Source of the DNA: Myxococcales bacterium
Lineage (GTDB): Bacteria; Myxococcota_A; Polyangia; GCA-2747355
Direction: 5' to 3'
Length of the DNA: 42,414 nt
Assembly (NCBI GenBank): GCA_020431405.1
Contig: JAGQIK010000013.1
Coordinates: forward strand, 1-42,414
Shown: in pieces, positions 14,944 through 24,184 of the stretch
Numbering within the stretch: position 1 is the first letter of the stretch
Layout: every line of letters starts with the position of its first letter
Notes under the pieces: model-generated
Database searches by the model: none
Seen by the model: the letters and a program-made list of their open reading frames with translations, nothing else
Told to the model about the DNA's origin: nothing
Program-made: the position numbers and the translations under genes

Positions 14944-17900
14944 ATGGCAACGACGACGACAGAGGTGCGTGCGCACTTGGTGCGAGCGCTGGAGGCAGAC
15001 GTCGTCGGTCCGTTCGATCCCGAGCTGCGCGAGGAGCTGCTCGATCTGCCGCCGAGCCGCTTCTATCTGACGGGCTTTCTGGCGCCGGAGGCGGCGCGTG
15101 AGCAGAACGATCCGGAGGCCGAGGACGACACGCCGGAAGCCGGCGACGTGCTCGACGAGGAAGACTCGGCCGGCCAGGAGCCCGAGCCGAAGCAGCGCCG
15201 GCGCTTTCCGGCGTCGATGGGCGTGACGGTGCTGGTGCCGGCGGCGGCGCGCGAGGTGACGGCGACGGTCTCGTATGCCGACTACGTGCCGGAGGCCACC
15301 GAGGCGCTGCCCGATGACGAGGGGCTGCCTGGAAAGAAGCGTGGGCGGGCGAAGATCTTGTGGCGGCGCATCGAGCGCGAGCCGGTGAGCACGACGCTGC
15401 CGCTGGAGGCTTCGGCGATCGCCAAGGGTGTGGCGGTGGCCAAGGCCGGCGGAGTCAAGCTGCGCGGTGCGCTGAAGCCGGCGTTGGCGCCAGGGTTGCC
15501 CGAGGGGACGCGCGCGCTGTCGTTGTTCGTGGTCAACGAGAGGCCGGTCGAAGGCGACGTGCTCAAGGCCAAGGACGACGCGTTCATCTTTCAGGTGGGG
15601 CTCTCGCTGTCGAGCGACGTGGGCTTCGTCGCGCGGCCCAACCGGCGTGGCGCGTCATCGGGCGATCTCGACGAGAGGACGGCCGACCTGCAGTTTCGCA
15701 CCAAGGTCGAGCTGGCGGTGGGTCACGGCGTCTCGGTGGCCGAGCCGCGGGCGGACGCCGACGGGCAGGTGCGCCGCGTCGAGACGGCGTGGCTGCCGCG
15801 CTACGAGGTCAAGCGCGTGATGACGCGCGAGGTCGATGGCGTCGAGACGGCGATGGAGACGCTGGCGGCGCTGCACGCGCGCGATGACCCGCCAGCAGCC
15901 GTGCGCGCGGCTTTGGGGCAGCTGCCCGAGCTCTACGGCGGATGGATCGCCGCGCAGCGCGCCGTCGAGGTGGGCGGCGCCGAGCGGGAGGAGACCAAGA
16001 CGACGCTGCTCGGCGAGGCCGAGCGGGCGCGCCGTCGTATCGCCTCGGGCATCGAGCGGCTGGCGAGCGACGCCGAGGTGCGCGAGGCGTTCTGTCTGGC
16101 CAACCAGGCGATGGCGCGCGCGGCGAGGCAGCGAAACCCCGAGCGGTACGAAGACGGCGGCGCGCCCAAGTGGCGTCTCTTTCAGCTCGCCTTCGTGCTG
16201 CTCAATATCGACGGCGTCTCGGATGAACGCCACGTCGATCGCGAGATTGCCGAGCTGATCTTCTTTCCGACCGGCGGCGGCAAGACCGAGGCGTATCTTG
16301 GCGTGATCGCCGTGACGCTGCTGCTAAGGCGCATGCGCGGCCAGGCGCGAGCGGACGAGGGCCTCGGCGTGGCGGTGATCCTGCGCTACACGCTGCGCCT
16401 GCTCACGCTCGATCAGCTCGGCCGCGCGGCGACGTTGATCTGCGCGCTCGAGCTGCTTCGCCGCGAGCAGCCGGCCAAGCTCGGCGAGGTGCGATTTTCG
16501 GTGGGCCTGTGGGTCGGGCGTGCGGCGACGCCCAACACCATGGACGACGCGCGTAAGCAGGTCACCGAGTACAAGAACAGCAAGTCGGCGAGCAAGCGAT
16601 CGCCGTGCCCGCTGACCCATTGTCCGTGGTGTCGCAGCGAGCTCGACCGCGACAGTCTGACGTTGGCGCCGGCGCGCGGGCCCACCGAGGTGATCGTCAG
16701 CTGCAACAACTGGCGCGACAAGTGTCCCTTCAACACGCGGCAGCACGAAGAAGGCGTGCCGGTGGTCTTCGTCGACGAGCAGGTCTACCGCGAGCTTCCC
16801 TGCTTCATCGTCGGCACCGTCGACAAGTTCGCGATGCTGCCGTGGCGCGGCGAGACGGGGATGCTGTTCGGGCGGGTGCTCGCCTACGAGGGGCGCAAGT
16901 GCATCGGCCCGCTCGATGGCAAGTCGGTGCAGGCGAAGAAGAGCGCTACGAAGGTTCCCGACGGTTTTCGGCCGCCAGAGCTTATCGTGCAGGACGAGCT
17001 GCACCTGATCTCGGGGCCGCTGGGCACGATGGTGGGCCTCTACGAGACGGCGATCGAGTTTCTCTCGCGCCGCGGGGCGCAAGGCGATGCGCCCGTGCGG
17101 CCCAAGGTGATCGCCTCGACGGCGACGGTGCGGCGCGCTGCCGAGCAGGTTCGCGCGCTGTTCGAGCGGCCGGACCTGGCGATGTTCCCGCCGGCCGGCA
17201 TCGACGACTCCGAGACGTACTTCGCGCGCGTCGACCACGAGTCGGTGGGGCGGCTGTACGTCGGCCTCGCCGCGTCGGGACGCGCGATGAAGGCGATCCT
17301 GCTGCGCGCGTATGTCTCGATGCTGTGCGCGGCGCAGCGCCACTACCAGACCGGCGGTGAGAAGCTGCAGGCGGCCGACCCCTACATGACCGTGGTGGGC
17401 TACTTCAACAGCCTGCGCGAGCTGGGCGGCATGCGTCGGCTGGTCGAGGACGAGGTGCGCACGCGCGCCGACCGCATCGAGAATCGCAGGCCGCGCGACT
17501 TCGACGGTGACCATCCGTGGTACCGGCGGCGCGAGCTGAGCAGCGAGCCGGTGGAGCTGACCAGCCGCGAGAGCACGGCCAACGTCTCCAAGACCAAGGC
17601 GCGCCTGGGGCTGCACGCGGTCGAGGAGGGCTGCGTCGACGTGCTGCTGGCCAGCAACATGATCTCGGTCGGCGTCGACATCGACCGGCTGGGCCTGATG
17701 ATCATCGCCGGTCAGCCCAAGACCACCGCCGAGTACATCCAGGCCTCGAGCCGCGTCGGGCGTGACGTGCGGCGGCCGGGTCTGGCGCTGACGTGTCTCA
17801 ACGTGCACAAGCCGCGTGACCGCTCGCACTACGAACGCTTCGTCGCCTACCACCAGAGCTTCTATCGCGACGTCGAGGCGACCAGCGTGACGCCGTTTTC

Positions 17901-18372
17901 CGGGCCGGCGCTCGAGCGCGGCTTGGCCGGCGTGATGGTGGCGATGACGCGGCTCTGCGAAACGGAAATGACGCCGCCCAAGGCGGCTGTCGAGATCGGC
18001 ACGCATCGCGCGCTGGCCGACGCAGCCGTCGAGGCGCTGGCGCGGCGGGCCGGTCAGCACGCGGCGGGCGCTGCGCAGGCGGCCAGCGAGCTCGAAGACG
18101 CCGTGCGCGACCGCGCGCGCAACCTGGTCGATGCCTGGCAGACGCTGATCAAACAGGACAGCGAGGACGCCGGCGCGCCGCGACGCTCCTACTCCAAGTA
18201 CGACGTAGAGCGCGGCGGTCGGCCGCTCCTGCACACCTGGGACGAGCGCGAGGATCGCCAGGGCGCCGAGGCCAAGTTCCGCGCGCCGACATCGATGCGC
18301 GACGTCGAGGAGACGGTGCATCTATGGCTCGAGCGCGGCAACCTCGGCGGGCGAGGGGGCGGCAATGTCTAG
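14944..18372 (+). CDS. drmA: DISARM helicase-domain protein DrmA
   Basis: The 1142-residue protein starts at ATG 14944 with a good AGGGAG site. The N-terminus has the DrmA-type segment SRFYLTGFLAPE (about 39-50) followed by an acidic linker. Walker A is FFPTGGGKT (440-448) and the Walker B/DEAD-like box is QDELH (683-687). A Cys cluster (CPLTHCPWC and CNNWRDKC, about 558-597) looks like a zinc ribbon inserted between helicase motifs. The C-terminal lobe has NMISVGVDIDRLG near 905 and motif VI QASSRVGRD near 935. With DrmB it forms the core DISARM complex that loads on incoming phage DNA. It overlaps drmB by eight bases. Confidence 0.95.
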   Translation: MATTTTEVRAHLVRALEADVVGPFDPELREELLDLPPSRFYLTGFLAPEAAREQNDPEAEDDTPEAGDVLDEEDSAGQEPEPKQRRRFPASMGVTVLVPAAAREVTATVSYADYVPEATEALPDDEGLPGKKRGRAKILWRRIEREPVSTTLPLEASAIAKGVAVAKAGGVKLRGALKPALAPGLPEGTRALSLFVVNERPVEGDVLKAKDDAFIFQVGLSLSSDVGFVARPNRRGASSGDLDERTADLQFRTKVELAVGHGVSVAEPRADADGQVRRVETAWLPRYEVKRVMTREVDGVETAMETLAALHARDDPPAAVRAALGQLPELYGGWIAAQRAVEVGGAEREETKTTLLGEAERARRRIASGIERLASDAEVREAFCLANQAMARAARQRNPERYEDGGAPKWRLFQLAFVLLNIDGVSDERHVDREIAELIFFPTGGGKTEAYLGVIAVTLLLRRMRGQARADEGLGVAVILRYTLRLLTLDQLGRAATLICALELLRREQPAKLGEVRFSVGLWVGRAATPNTMDDARKQVTEYKNSKSASKRSPCPLTHCPWCRSELDRDSLTLAPARGPTEVIVSCNNWRDKCPFNTRQHEEGVPVVFVDEQVYRELPCFIVGTVDKFAMLPWRGETGMLFGRVLAYEGRKCIGPLDGKSVQAKKSATKVPDGFRPPELIVQDELHLISGPLGTMVGLYETAIEFLSRRGAQGDAPVRPKVIASTATVRRAAEQVRALFERPDLAMFPPAGIDDSETYFARVDHESVGRLYVGLAASGRAMKAILLRAYVSMLCAAQRHYQTGGEKLQAADPYMTVVGYFNSLRELGGMRRLVEDEVRTRADRIENRRPRDFDGDHPWYRRRELSSEPVELTSRESTANVSKTKARLGLHAVEEGCVDVLLASNMISVGVDIDRLGLMIIAGQPKTTAEYIQASSRVGRDVRRPGLALTCLNVHKPRDRSHYERFVAYHQSFYRDVEATSVTPFSGPALERGLAGVMVAMTRLCETEMTPPKAAVEIGTHRALADAAVEALARRAGQHAAGAAQAASELEDAVRDRARNLVDAWQTLIKQDSEDAGAPRRSYSKYDVERGGRPLLHTWDEREDRQGAEAKFRAPTSMRDVEETVHLWLERGNLGGRGGGNV

Positions 18373-20230
18373 GAAGCGCTCGCACGGCTACGGCAAGAAG
18401 AACGTGGTGCCACCTGAGGGGCGCGTTCGCGCGAGCCAGATCGTCACGACCTTCGGACCGGGCTCGATGGTCGACCTGCTCGATCACGCCATCCTCGTCG
18501 GCGGCCTCGACTACTGGGAACACCGCCGCGGCAAGACCGTGCTGCAGAACGTGCGGCTACGCGATCGGCTGGCAGAGATGTTTGCGGAGGCCGACATCGA
18601 GCTGGCCAAGTTTGACACCTTCGTCGAGCCGCCAGCCGGCGATGAGAATCAGCCCGATAAAGGGCACGGCGTCCAGGCGCTCGAGTTCCCGCAGTGGTTT
18701 GTCTGCCAAGAGTGCAGAGCGCTGGTACACGCGCGGCACCTCGGCGATCCCAAGGGCGAGGGCAAGCGCTACCGTCATCACTGTGCGGAACGGCGACAAA
18801 AGAAGGGTGCGGACTGCGTCCCGGTTCGCTTCGTCGCGGCCTGCAAAGAGGGACACCTATCGGAGTGGCCCTGGCCCGCCTGGGTACATCAGGGGCGCGG
18901 CGACTGCGTGATGCCTGACCTGCGACTCGAAGAAGGCGAGACGGGTGACTTCTCCGAGGTCAGGGTCGTCTGCAGCGCGTGCGGCGCTAGGCGCAGGCTC
19001 GCTGACGCCGTGCCGGAGAGCGCGCGGCCGCGCTGTCAGGGCGAGCGGCCCTGGCTCGGTCCACGCGCCCGAGAAACCTGCGGCGAAAAGATGCGCCTCT
19101 TGGTGCGCACTGCCAGCAACGGCTACTTCGCGCAGGTGGTCAGCGCGCTGTCGATCCCCGAGCGCGGCCTCGAGCTCTACGAGTTCGTGCACGACAACCT
19201 CAAGACGTTTCAGCTCTTCGACAGCGCCGAGGAGATCGAGATGGTGCGGCGCAAAGAGCCGTTCAAGACCGCGCTCGAGTCGTACGACAACGCGGCGGTG
19301 TTCAAGACGCTCGAGGCGGTAAAGAGCGGCAAGCGGCAGGCGCGCGATCCGCTACGCACGGCCGAGTTCAAGCAGTTGACCCAGCAGCCGGAAGAGCGGC
19401 CCGGAGAGCTGCCCAACGAGGAGTCGACATTCTTCGCGCGCCGCGCGGTGTGCGACGAGCCGCTGCCGGCCGGCGTAGGCAGCGTGGTGCTCGCCAAGAA
19501 GCTGCTCGAGCTGCGCGTACAGGTCGGCTTCACGCGACTCGAAGCGGCGACTCCCGACCTGCAGGGCGAGTACGACATCGGCGCGCGCACGCAGGTGCTG
19601 GCGCTCAACCGCGACTGGCTGCCGGCAACGCAGATCCAGGGCGAGGGCATCCTCGTGGTGCTCGACGAGCAGGCCGTGCAGGCGTGGGAGAAGCGGCCGG
19701 CGGTGCTGGCGCGGCACAAGGCGCTGGTGGCCGGCTACGACAAGTGGCTCGAGACCGCGTCGTACAAGCCGCCGTTTCCCGGCGCTCGCTTCTACCTCTT
19801 GCACTCGCTTTCACACCTACTGATCTCGGCGATCTCGCTCGAGTGCGGCTACGCGGCGAGCGCTATCCGCGAGCGCATCTATTGCAGTCTCAAGACCGAC
19901 ACGCAACCGATGGCGGCGATCCTGCTGATGACGGGCAGCTCGGGCGCCGAGGGCACCCTCGGTGGCCTCGTCGAGCAGGGGCGGCGTATCCGCGGGCACC
20001 TGCGCCACGCCTTCGATCTGGGCACGCTCTGCTCGAGCGATCCTGTCTGCGCAGCGCACTCGCCCAAGGCCGACCCGGCCGAGCGCTACCTCGAAGGCGC
20101 GGCCTGCCACGGCTGCCTCTACATCGCCGAGTGCTCGTGCGAGCGCTTCAACCGCTACCTCGACCGCGCGCTGGTGGTGCCGACCATCGGGCACACGCCA
20201 GAGCTGGCCTTCTTCTCGGAGCGTCCGTGA
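18365..20230 (+). CDS. drmB: DISARM DUF1998 protein DrmB
   Basis: The 621-residue product begins inside the end of drmA, so the two are translationally coupled. The N-terminus carries the DrmB-type motif RASQIVTTFGPGSMVDLLD (about 22-40). A zinc-ribbon-like CQECRALVH follows near 114-122, with paired cysteines VCSACGARRR near 200. The C-terminal DUF1998 region has LHSLSHLLI (about 480), LLMTGSSGAEGTLGGL near 520 and a cysteine cluster made of CSSDPVCAAH and CHGCLYIAECSCERFNR (about 558-597). DrmB partners DrmA, and the pair is the conserved signature of all DISARM classes. Length and cysteine pattern look intact. Its TGA overlaps the drmC GTG by four bases. Confidence 0.95.
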   Translation: MSRKRSHGYGKKNVVPPEGRVRASQIVTTFGPGSMVDLLDHAILVGGLDYWEHRRGKTVLQNVRLRDRLAEMFAEADIELAKFDTFVEPPAGDENQPDKGHGVQALEFPQWFVCQECRALVHARHLGDPKGEGKRYRHHCAERRQKKGADCVPVRFVAACKEGHLSEWPWPAWVHQGRGDCVMPDLRLEEGETGDFSEVRVVCSACGARRRLADAVPESARPRCQGERPWLGPRARETCGEKMRLLVRTASNGYFAQVVSALSIPERGLELYEFVHDNLKTFQLFDSAEEIEMVRRKEPFKTALESYDNAAVFKTLEAVKSGKRQARDPLRTAEFKQLTQQPEERPGELPNEESTFFARRAVCDEPLPAGVGSVVLAKKLLELRVQVGFTRLEAATPDLQGEYDIGARTQVLALNRDWLPATQIQGEGILVVLDEQAVQAWEKRPAVLARHKALVAGYDKWLETASYKPPFPGARFYLLHSLSHLLISAISLECGYAASAIRERIYCSLKTDTQPMAAILLMTGSSGAEGTLGGLVEQGRRIRGHLRHAFDLGTLCSSDPVCAAHSPKADPAERYLEGAACHGCLYIAECSCERFNRYLDRALVVPTIGHTPELAFFSERP

Positions 20231-20976
20231 GCCTGGCGCGCGTGTCGCTCGCCGAGCTCGAGCGCCTGCACGCGGCGCTTTCCAGCGGGCGTTTGGCGGC
20301 GCCGCTGACGGCGCTCGGTCTCAGCGCTGCCGGTTTTCGGCTGCCCGACGAGGCGCTCGCGCTGCTGCAGGGCCGTGACGCTGACCAGGTGACCGCGCTA
20401 TGCGACGTGGCCATCGCCGAACGTCGACGTCCGACGCCGCATGTGGATCTCGTCTGGACAGGGCCCGATACGGCGGCGGGCATGTCGCGCCAGACGTCGC
20501 TGACGATCTGTGACCTCTTCGACAAGGCCGAGCACGACGTGTTGTTGGCCGGCTACAGCTTCGACCACGGCCAAGACATCTTCGAGCCGCTGCATCGCGC
20601 GATCGCCGAGCGCAACGTGCGCGCGACGATGGTCGTCGATGTCCATCGCGGCCGCCGGCGTGACGACGTGTCGACGACGGCGCTGCTAGTCATCGAAAGG
20701 CTGCTGCGCGAAAACTGGCCCTTCGGCGAGCCCTACCCAGCCATCTACTACGATCCGCGCACCGCGGAGGCGGGCTCGCTCGCCAGCATGCACGCCAAGT
20801 GTATCGTCATCGACCAGCGGCTCAGCCTGGTCGGCTCTGCGAACTTCACCGACAGAGGCCAGACGCGCAACATCGAGGTCGGCGCGTTGATCGACGACGC
20901 GACGTTCGCCAAGCGCCTCGTCGGTCAGTGGTTTTCGCTGATCTCGAGCGACGCGCTCGTGCGCCACGGCCTCTAG
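20227..20976 (+). CDS. drmC: DISARM phospholipase D-like protein DrmC
   Basis: The 249-residue protein starts at GTG 20227, sharing GTGA with the drmB stop. It has one complete HKD motif, H189-A-K191 with D196 (MHAKCIVID), followed by the usual LVGSANFTDRG and NIEVG segments. A degenerate N-terminal half contains LLAGYSFDHGQDIF near 106-119. One HKD per chain is normal for DrmC, so it would dimerise. PLD-family DrmC is predicted to be a nuclease, although published work on DISARM reported it dispensable for protection. The last gene of the core, it ends at a CTAG shared with an opposite-strand fragment. Confidence 0.93.
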   Translation: MSLARVSLAELERLHAALSSGRLAAPLTALGLSAAGFRLPDEALALLQGRDADQVTALCDVAIAERRRPTPHVDLVWTGPDTAAGMSRQTSLTICDLFDKAEHDVLLAGYSFDHGQDIFEPLHRAIAERNVRATMVVDVHRGRRRDDVSTTALLVIERLLRENWPFGEPYPAIYYDPRTAEAGSLASMHAKCIVIDQRLSLVGSANFTDRGQTRNIEVGALIDDATFAKRLVGQWFSLISSDALVRHGL

Positions 20977-21418
20977 CTGCGGTAGATCAGCTCGCCCAAC
21001 GCCTGTTCGAGCTCCGTCTCACCGATCTCGAACCTCGTACGACCGTCGAGGAGCTTCGTATCGCCGCTGATCGAGCCAAGCTAGTTGCCCCAGGGTAGCG
21101 ACGCGGGCCAATTCTCGACCCTGACCACAACAACTCGGCAGCTCTGCACGGCCTTCCGCCCTTGGCACACCCTTCGTGCAGCCGTGGTAGCGGCGGACGA
21201 AGCGTTTGAACGCGGGACGGAGCGTTCTCGACGGATGGACGAGGCTCGTCGAGCGCGGGTGCAAGCGCGTTTCGTGCAGGACCAACCTCGGTGCCGGTGA
21301 TCTTTGTTTCGGGCAAGCGCGTCTTTTTCGCGCAACCGCGCGCCGGTGCTTCCGAGAAGGGCGGCGTTTTCAACTTCGGCACCACTCTGGTGCCTGCACC
21401 AACGAAAGGAACGACGCC
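20977..21418. other. 442-bp gene-free stretch with a possible decayed minus-strand fragment
   Basis: No convincing intact gene is present. On the minus strand, 21080 down to 20973 reads 35 residues ending RFEIGETELEQALGELIYRS and a stop that shares CTAG with the drmC stop. A stop codon lies directly upstream and no start codon exists, so at best this is a 3' remnant. The rest (21081-21418) shows open frames only of the kind expected by chance at this GC content. It leads into the Shine-Dalgarno (AAAGGA) of the next gene. Confidence 0.35.
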
Positions 21419-22270
21419 ATGGCGAACAACAAGTACAAGTCCAACCGCAAGATCACGCGCGCGCTGCGCTTCTTGACGGCCGTTAGCGAGAACCCGGAGA
21501 TCGCGTCGCTGCTGCGGCAGCGGGGGTTCGACGAGGAGGCGATGGCGGAGGGGTGGTCGTTGTTCGATGCGGCGGCGGGGCGGCATTTGGCGACGGAGCG
21601 TCAGCCGTCGCGGCGCTCGATCCAGCCGATGGTCGATCAGTGGGAGAACACGTGGTTCGACGTGGCGGATGCGGTGCTGGGGCGACTGGCGCCGACGGTT
21701 CACCAGCGGCTGTTTCTCAACCTGAGCAAGACGTCGGGGCTGGATGTGATCCTGACGGTGCGTACGTTCCTCGAGCGGCTGGATGCGATCGAGGCGGAGG
21801 GTGGCGACGAGAACGTGGCCGCCGTGGCGCTGTTGACGTCGCGTGGGCTCGATCAGGAGGTTCGCGAGGCGGCGCGGCGGCTGGTGGACGAGGCGTCGTC
21901 GATGCCGGAGCCGAGCAGGGCGCGCGATGACGAGTCGCGCGATCGGGAGATCGACGCGCTGTGGGCCTGGTATCAGGACTGGGCGAAGTGCGCGCGTACG
22001 GTGATCGGGAGCCGCGCGCAGCTGATCACGCTGGGCGTGGTGACGCGCCGCCGTCGCAAGACGCGCGAGGCGATCGACGAGACGGCCGAGGCCGGCGGTG
22101 CGATCGAGCAGCCGGTGCAGGCGCCGGCGACGGGCGCGGTTGGCGCTGCGAGCGCCAGCGCGGGTGCGTCGAAGCCAGCCTCGCCGACGGTGAAGGAAGC
22201 GGTCGCCGGCAACGGGTCGGCCGGGGCGCCGTCGCCGGCGCCGATCGTGGCGACGGCTTCGCAGGCGTAG
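21419..22270 (+). CDS. Hypothetical protein with helical core and Ala/Pro-rich tail
   Basis: The 283-residue protein starts at ATG 21419 with AAAGGA about nine bases upstream. Residues 1 to about 190 are mostly helical. Memorable segments are KYKSNRKITRALRFLTAVSE (5-24), QRGFDEEAMAEGWSLFDAA, WENTWFDVADAVLGRL and ALWAWYQDWAKCARTVI. A low-complexity tail rich in Ala, Gly, Pro and Ser follows (about 220-283). There is no signal peptide or membrane segment. I recall similar proteins, often multi-copy, from myxobacterial-type genomes, but I know no function. It stands alone, 38 bp before the EEP-family gene on the same strand, so co-transcription is plausible. Confidence 0.7.
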   Translation: MANNKYKSNRKITRALRFLTAVSENPEIASLLRQRGFDEEAMAEGWSLFDAAAGRHLATERQPSRRSIQPMVDQWENTWFDVADAVLGRLAPTVHQRLFLNLSKTSGLDVILTVRTFLERLDAIEAEGGDENVAAVALLTSRGLDQEVREAARRLVDEASSMPEPSRARDDESRDREIDALWAWYQDWAKCARTVIGSRAQLITLGVVTRRRRKTREAIDETAEAGGAIEQPVQAPATGAVGAASASAGASKPASPTVKEAVAGNGSAGAPSPAPIVATASQA

Positions 22271-22308
22271 CACACGCGGTGCGCTGAGGGTCTGACGGAG
22301 TCTTCGTC

Positions 22309-23106
22309 GTGGGCTTTAGCTTGATGGCGTGGAACGTGCGCCACTTCTTCGGGGCGCCGCAGCGCACGCGCGATGTCGCTCGCTGGGTGCGCCGGCTCGA
22401 TGCCGATGTGATCGGCTTTTGCGAGCTGGCGTCGCGGGTGGCCGCGCGTGCGCTGATGGCGGAGCTCGACGAGTACGACTTCGGCGTCACCGATGGCGTC
22501 GGCCAGCTCGAGCTATTGCTCGGCTGGCGGCGCCGTCGCTTCGCGCAGGTGTTGTTCACGCAGCGGCGAGAGTTTCGAAACGGTCAGCAGCACCTGCGCC
22601 CCGGTGCGCTGTTGTCGTTGCGCGTGCGCCCACGCACCTTCTATCACGTGCTGCTGCTGCACGCCGACGCGGGCTCGACGCCGCACGACTATCAAAATCG
22701 CCAAGCGCTGGTGGGCAAGATCTGGTCGCTGCAGCGCGCGCTGGCGTCGCTGCCGCGCCAGCGTGGTCTGGCGCGGCTGGTGGTGATCGGTGATTTGAAC
22801 GTGGTTGGCGATGGCAACGGCGTGAGCGCGCGGGCCGAGCTCGAGGCGCTCGCTGATGCTGCGCGGGCGCGCGGCATGCGGCTTTGCCGAAAGGATGCGC
22901 CGTACACCTGGCATCCGCCGAGCGCGCGCGGGGTGCCGGCCGACCTCGACCACGTGCTGGCGAGCGACGAGGTGCGGCTGCGGCGGCTCGACGGCGCAGC
23001 GGCGGTGCGAGTCGTCGGTTGGAACGAGCTCGCGGGGGCGCGGCGTGCGGCGTTTCTACGCGAGCTGTCTGATCACGCCGCGCTGTACTGCGAGGTGTCG
23101 CGATGA
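22309..23106 (+). CDS. Endonuclease/exonuclease/phosphatase (EEP) superfamily protein
   Basis: The 265-residue enzyme has the ordered EEP motifs: MAWNVRHFF (metal/Asn site, about 6-14), DVIGFCEL with the metal-ligand Glu (about 33-40), and LLLHADAG near 118. VVIGDLNVVG near 160-169 carries the catalytic Asp/Asn. DLDHVLAS near 208 and the terminal LSDHAALYCEV hold the Asp-His pair. The usual catalytic set seems complete. Members hydrolyse phosphodiester bonds in DNA, RNA or phosphoinositides, and the substrate cannot be told. GTG 22309 has GGAG eight bases upstream; ATG 22324 is an alternative start. No export signal is seen, so it is probably cytoplasmic. Confidence 0.85.
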   Translation: MGFSLMAWNVRHFFGAPQRTRDVARWVRRLDADVIGFCELASRVAARALMAELDEYDFGVTDGVGQLELLLGWRRRRFAQVLFTQRREFRNGQQHLRPGALLSLRVRPRTFYHVLLLHADAGSTPHDYQNRQALVGKIWSLQRALASLPRQRGLARLVVIGDLNVVGDGNGVSARAELEALADAARARGMRLCRKDAPYTWHPPSARGVPADLDHVLASDEVRLRRLDGAAAVRVVGWNELAGARRAAFLRELSDHAALYCEVSR

Positions 23107-23269
23107 TCGCGAGCTTGCCGGCCGACCACAACCCGTCAGCGACGGTGTGTTGCTCGACGATGAGACCTCGCACGACGGGGCTGTTGTTGTCGATCTGCAG
23201 CACGATCCACTCCATCGACGTGCTGCGGCAAACTAGCTGTCCTGGAGTCAGCCACTGGAAGGTCGAGGA

Positions 23270-24184
23270 ATGCACTACTTGAGAATCTGCGGAGCGGTGG
23301 GTTTGCTGTCGCTGCTGGGCTATGCGTGCGTCGACTATCGAAAGGAAGCGAGGACGCGGCTCGAGCGAGATGGATTGGCCGATCTGGAGCTGAAAGAGAT
23401 CGGCAAGGGGAGCTTCGAGTTCAAGGCGAGGCGCGGATCCGAGGCGTGCAAGGGCACCATAGCGATCAACAAAGGCGGAAGCTCGACGACCGCGATGAAG
23501 TCGATGAAGTGTGCGCCTCTCGCCTGTGACGCCAAGCAGCGGGAAAAGTGCAAGCGCTTGTGCACAGCGGGCGAGACGAAGGTCTGCTGGCGCCTCGGTG
23601 TGGTCTTTGCTCGCGGCGTGGGCATTGCGGCCGACCCGAAGGAGGCCGCGCGATGGATGCAAAAGGCCTGCGATGGCTCGCACGCCATGGCCTGCAACGC
23701 CTTGGGTGACCGTTTCGTCAAGGGCAAGGGGGTCAGCAAGGATTACATCAAGGCGACCAAGCTGTTCGAGAAGGCCTGCGATCAGGGATCGACGTTGGGC
23801 TGCGCAAACCTCGGGCTGATGTATCACTCGGCCGACTTTTTCGGCAGGACGCATCCCCGCAGGGCCGCCAAGTTTCTGAAGAAGGCTTGCGCCAAGAACC
23901 ACGCTGGCTCTTGTGGCAGGCTCGCATCGCTGTACAAGTCTGGCTCCGGCGTCACGAAGGACGTCAAGAAGGCTATCGAGCTCTACGAAAAAGCCTGCAG
24001 CAAGGACGTCGCTGTCGCCTGCTTCAACCTCGGTCTGATGTATGAAGGTGGATCGGGAGTTGCCGAGGACTACCCACGCGCGCTGCGAGCGTTCGAAAGA
24101 GCCTGCAAGCTGGGTACGGGTTGCGCGATGATTGGTCGGGTCAAGCGCTTCATGGCCAAAGAGAAGGCCAAGCGTGGCAAATGA
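23270..24184 (+). CDS. Exported Sel1-repeat protein, Cys-rich
   Basis: The 304-residue protein has a hydrophobic N-terminus (GAVGLLSLLGYAC, about 8-20) that may be a lipoprotein signal, though the lipobox is imperfect. From about residue 105, five to six Sel1-type repeats follow. Each holds a short Ala/Gly helix pair with AC/CD cysteines, for example WMQKACDGSHAMACNALGDR, LFEKACDQGSTLGCANLGLM and LYEKACSKDVAVACFNLGLM. This layout matches Hcp-like Cys-rich Sel1 proteins, where cysteines bridge repeat helices outside the cytoplasm. Sel1 arrays bind partner proteins, so a scaffold role in the envelope is likely. The first repeats are preceded by a Lys-rich unknown domain (about 25-95). Confidence 0.85.
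   Translation: MHYLRICGAVGLLSLLGYACVDYRKEARTRLERDGLADLELKEIGKGSFEFKARRGSEACKGTIAINKGGSSTTAMKSMKCAPLACDAKQREKCKRLCTAGETKVCWRLGVVFARGVGIAADPKEAARWMQKACDGSHAMACNALGDRFVKGKGVSKDYIKATKLFEKACDQGSTLGCANLGLMYHSADFFGRTHPRRAAKFLKKACAKNHAGSCGRLASLYKSGSGVTKDVKKAIELYEKACSKDVAVACFNLGLMYEGGSGVAEDYPRALRAFERACKLGTGCAMIGRVKRFMAKEKAKRGK

Noticed and set aside
16324-18321. 665-codon minus-strand open frame opposite drmA
   Set aside because: Long antisense frames are expected here. Composition is Arg/His/Ala-heavy and drmA motifs on the plus strand are unambiguous.
20987-22273. 428-codon minus-strand frame downstream of drmC
   Set aside because: Antisense to the hypothetical gene at 21419, very Arg-rich, with no domain.
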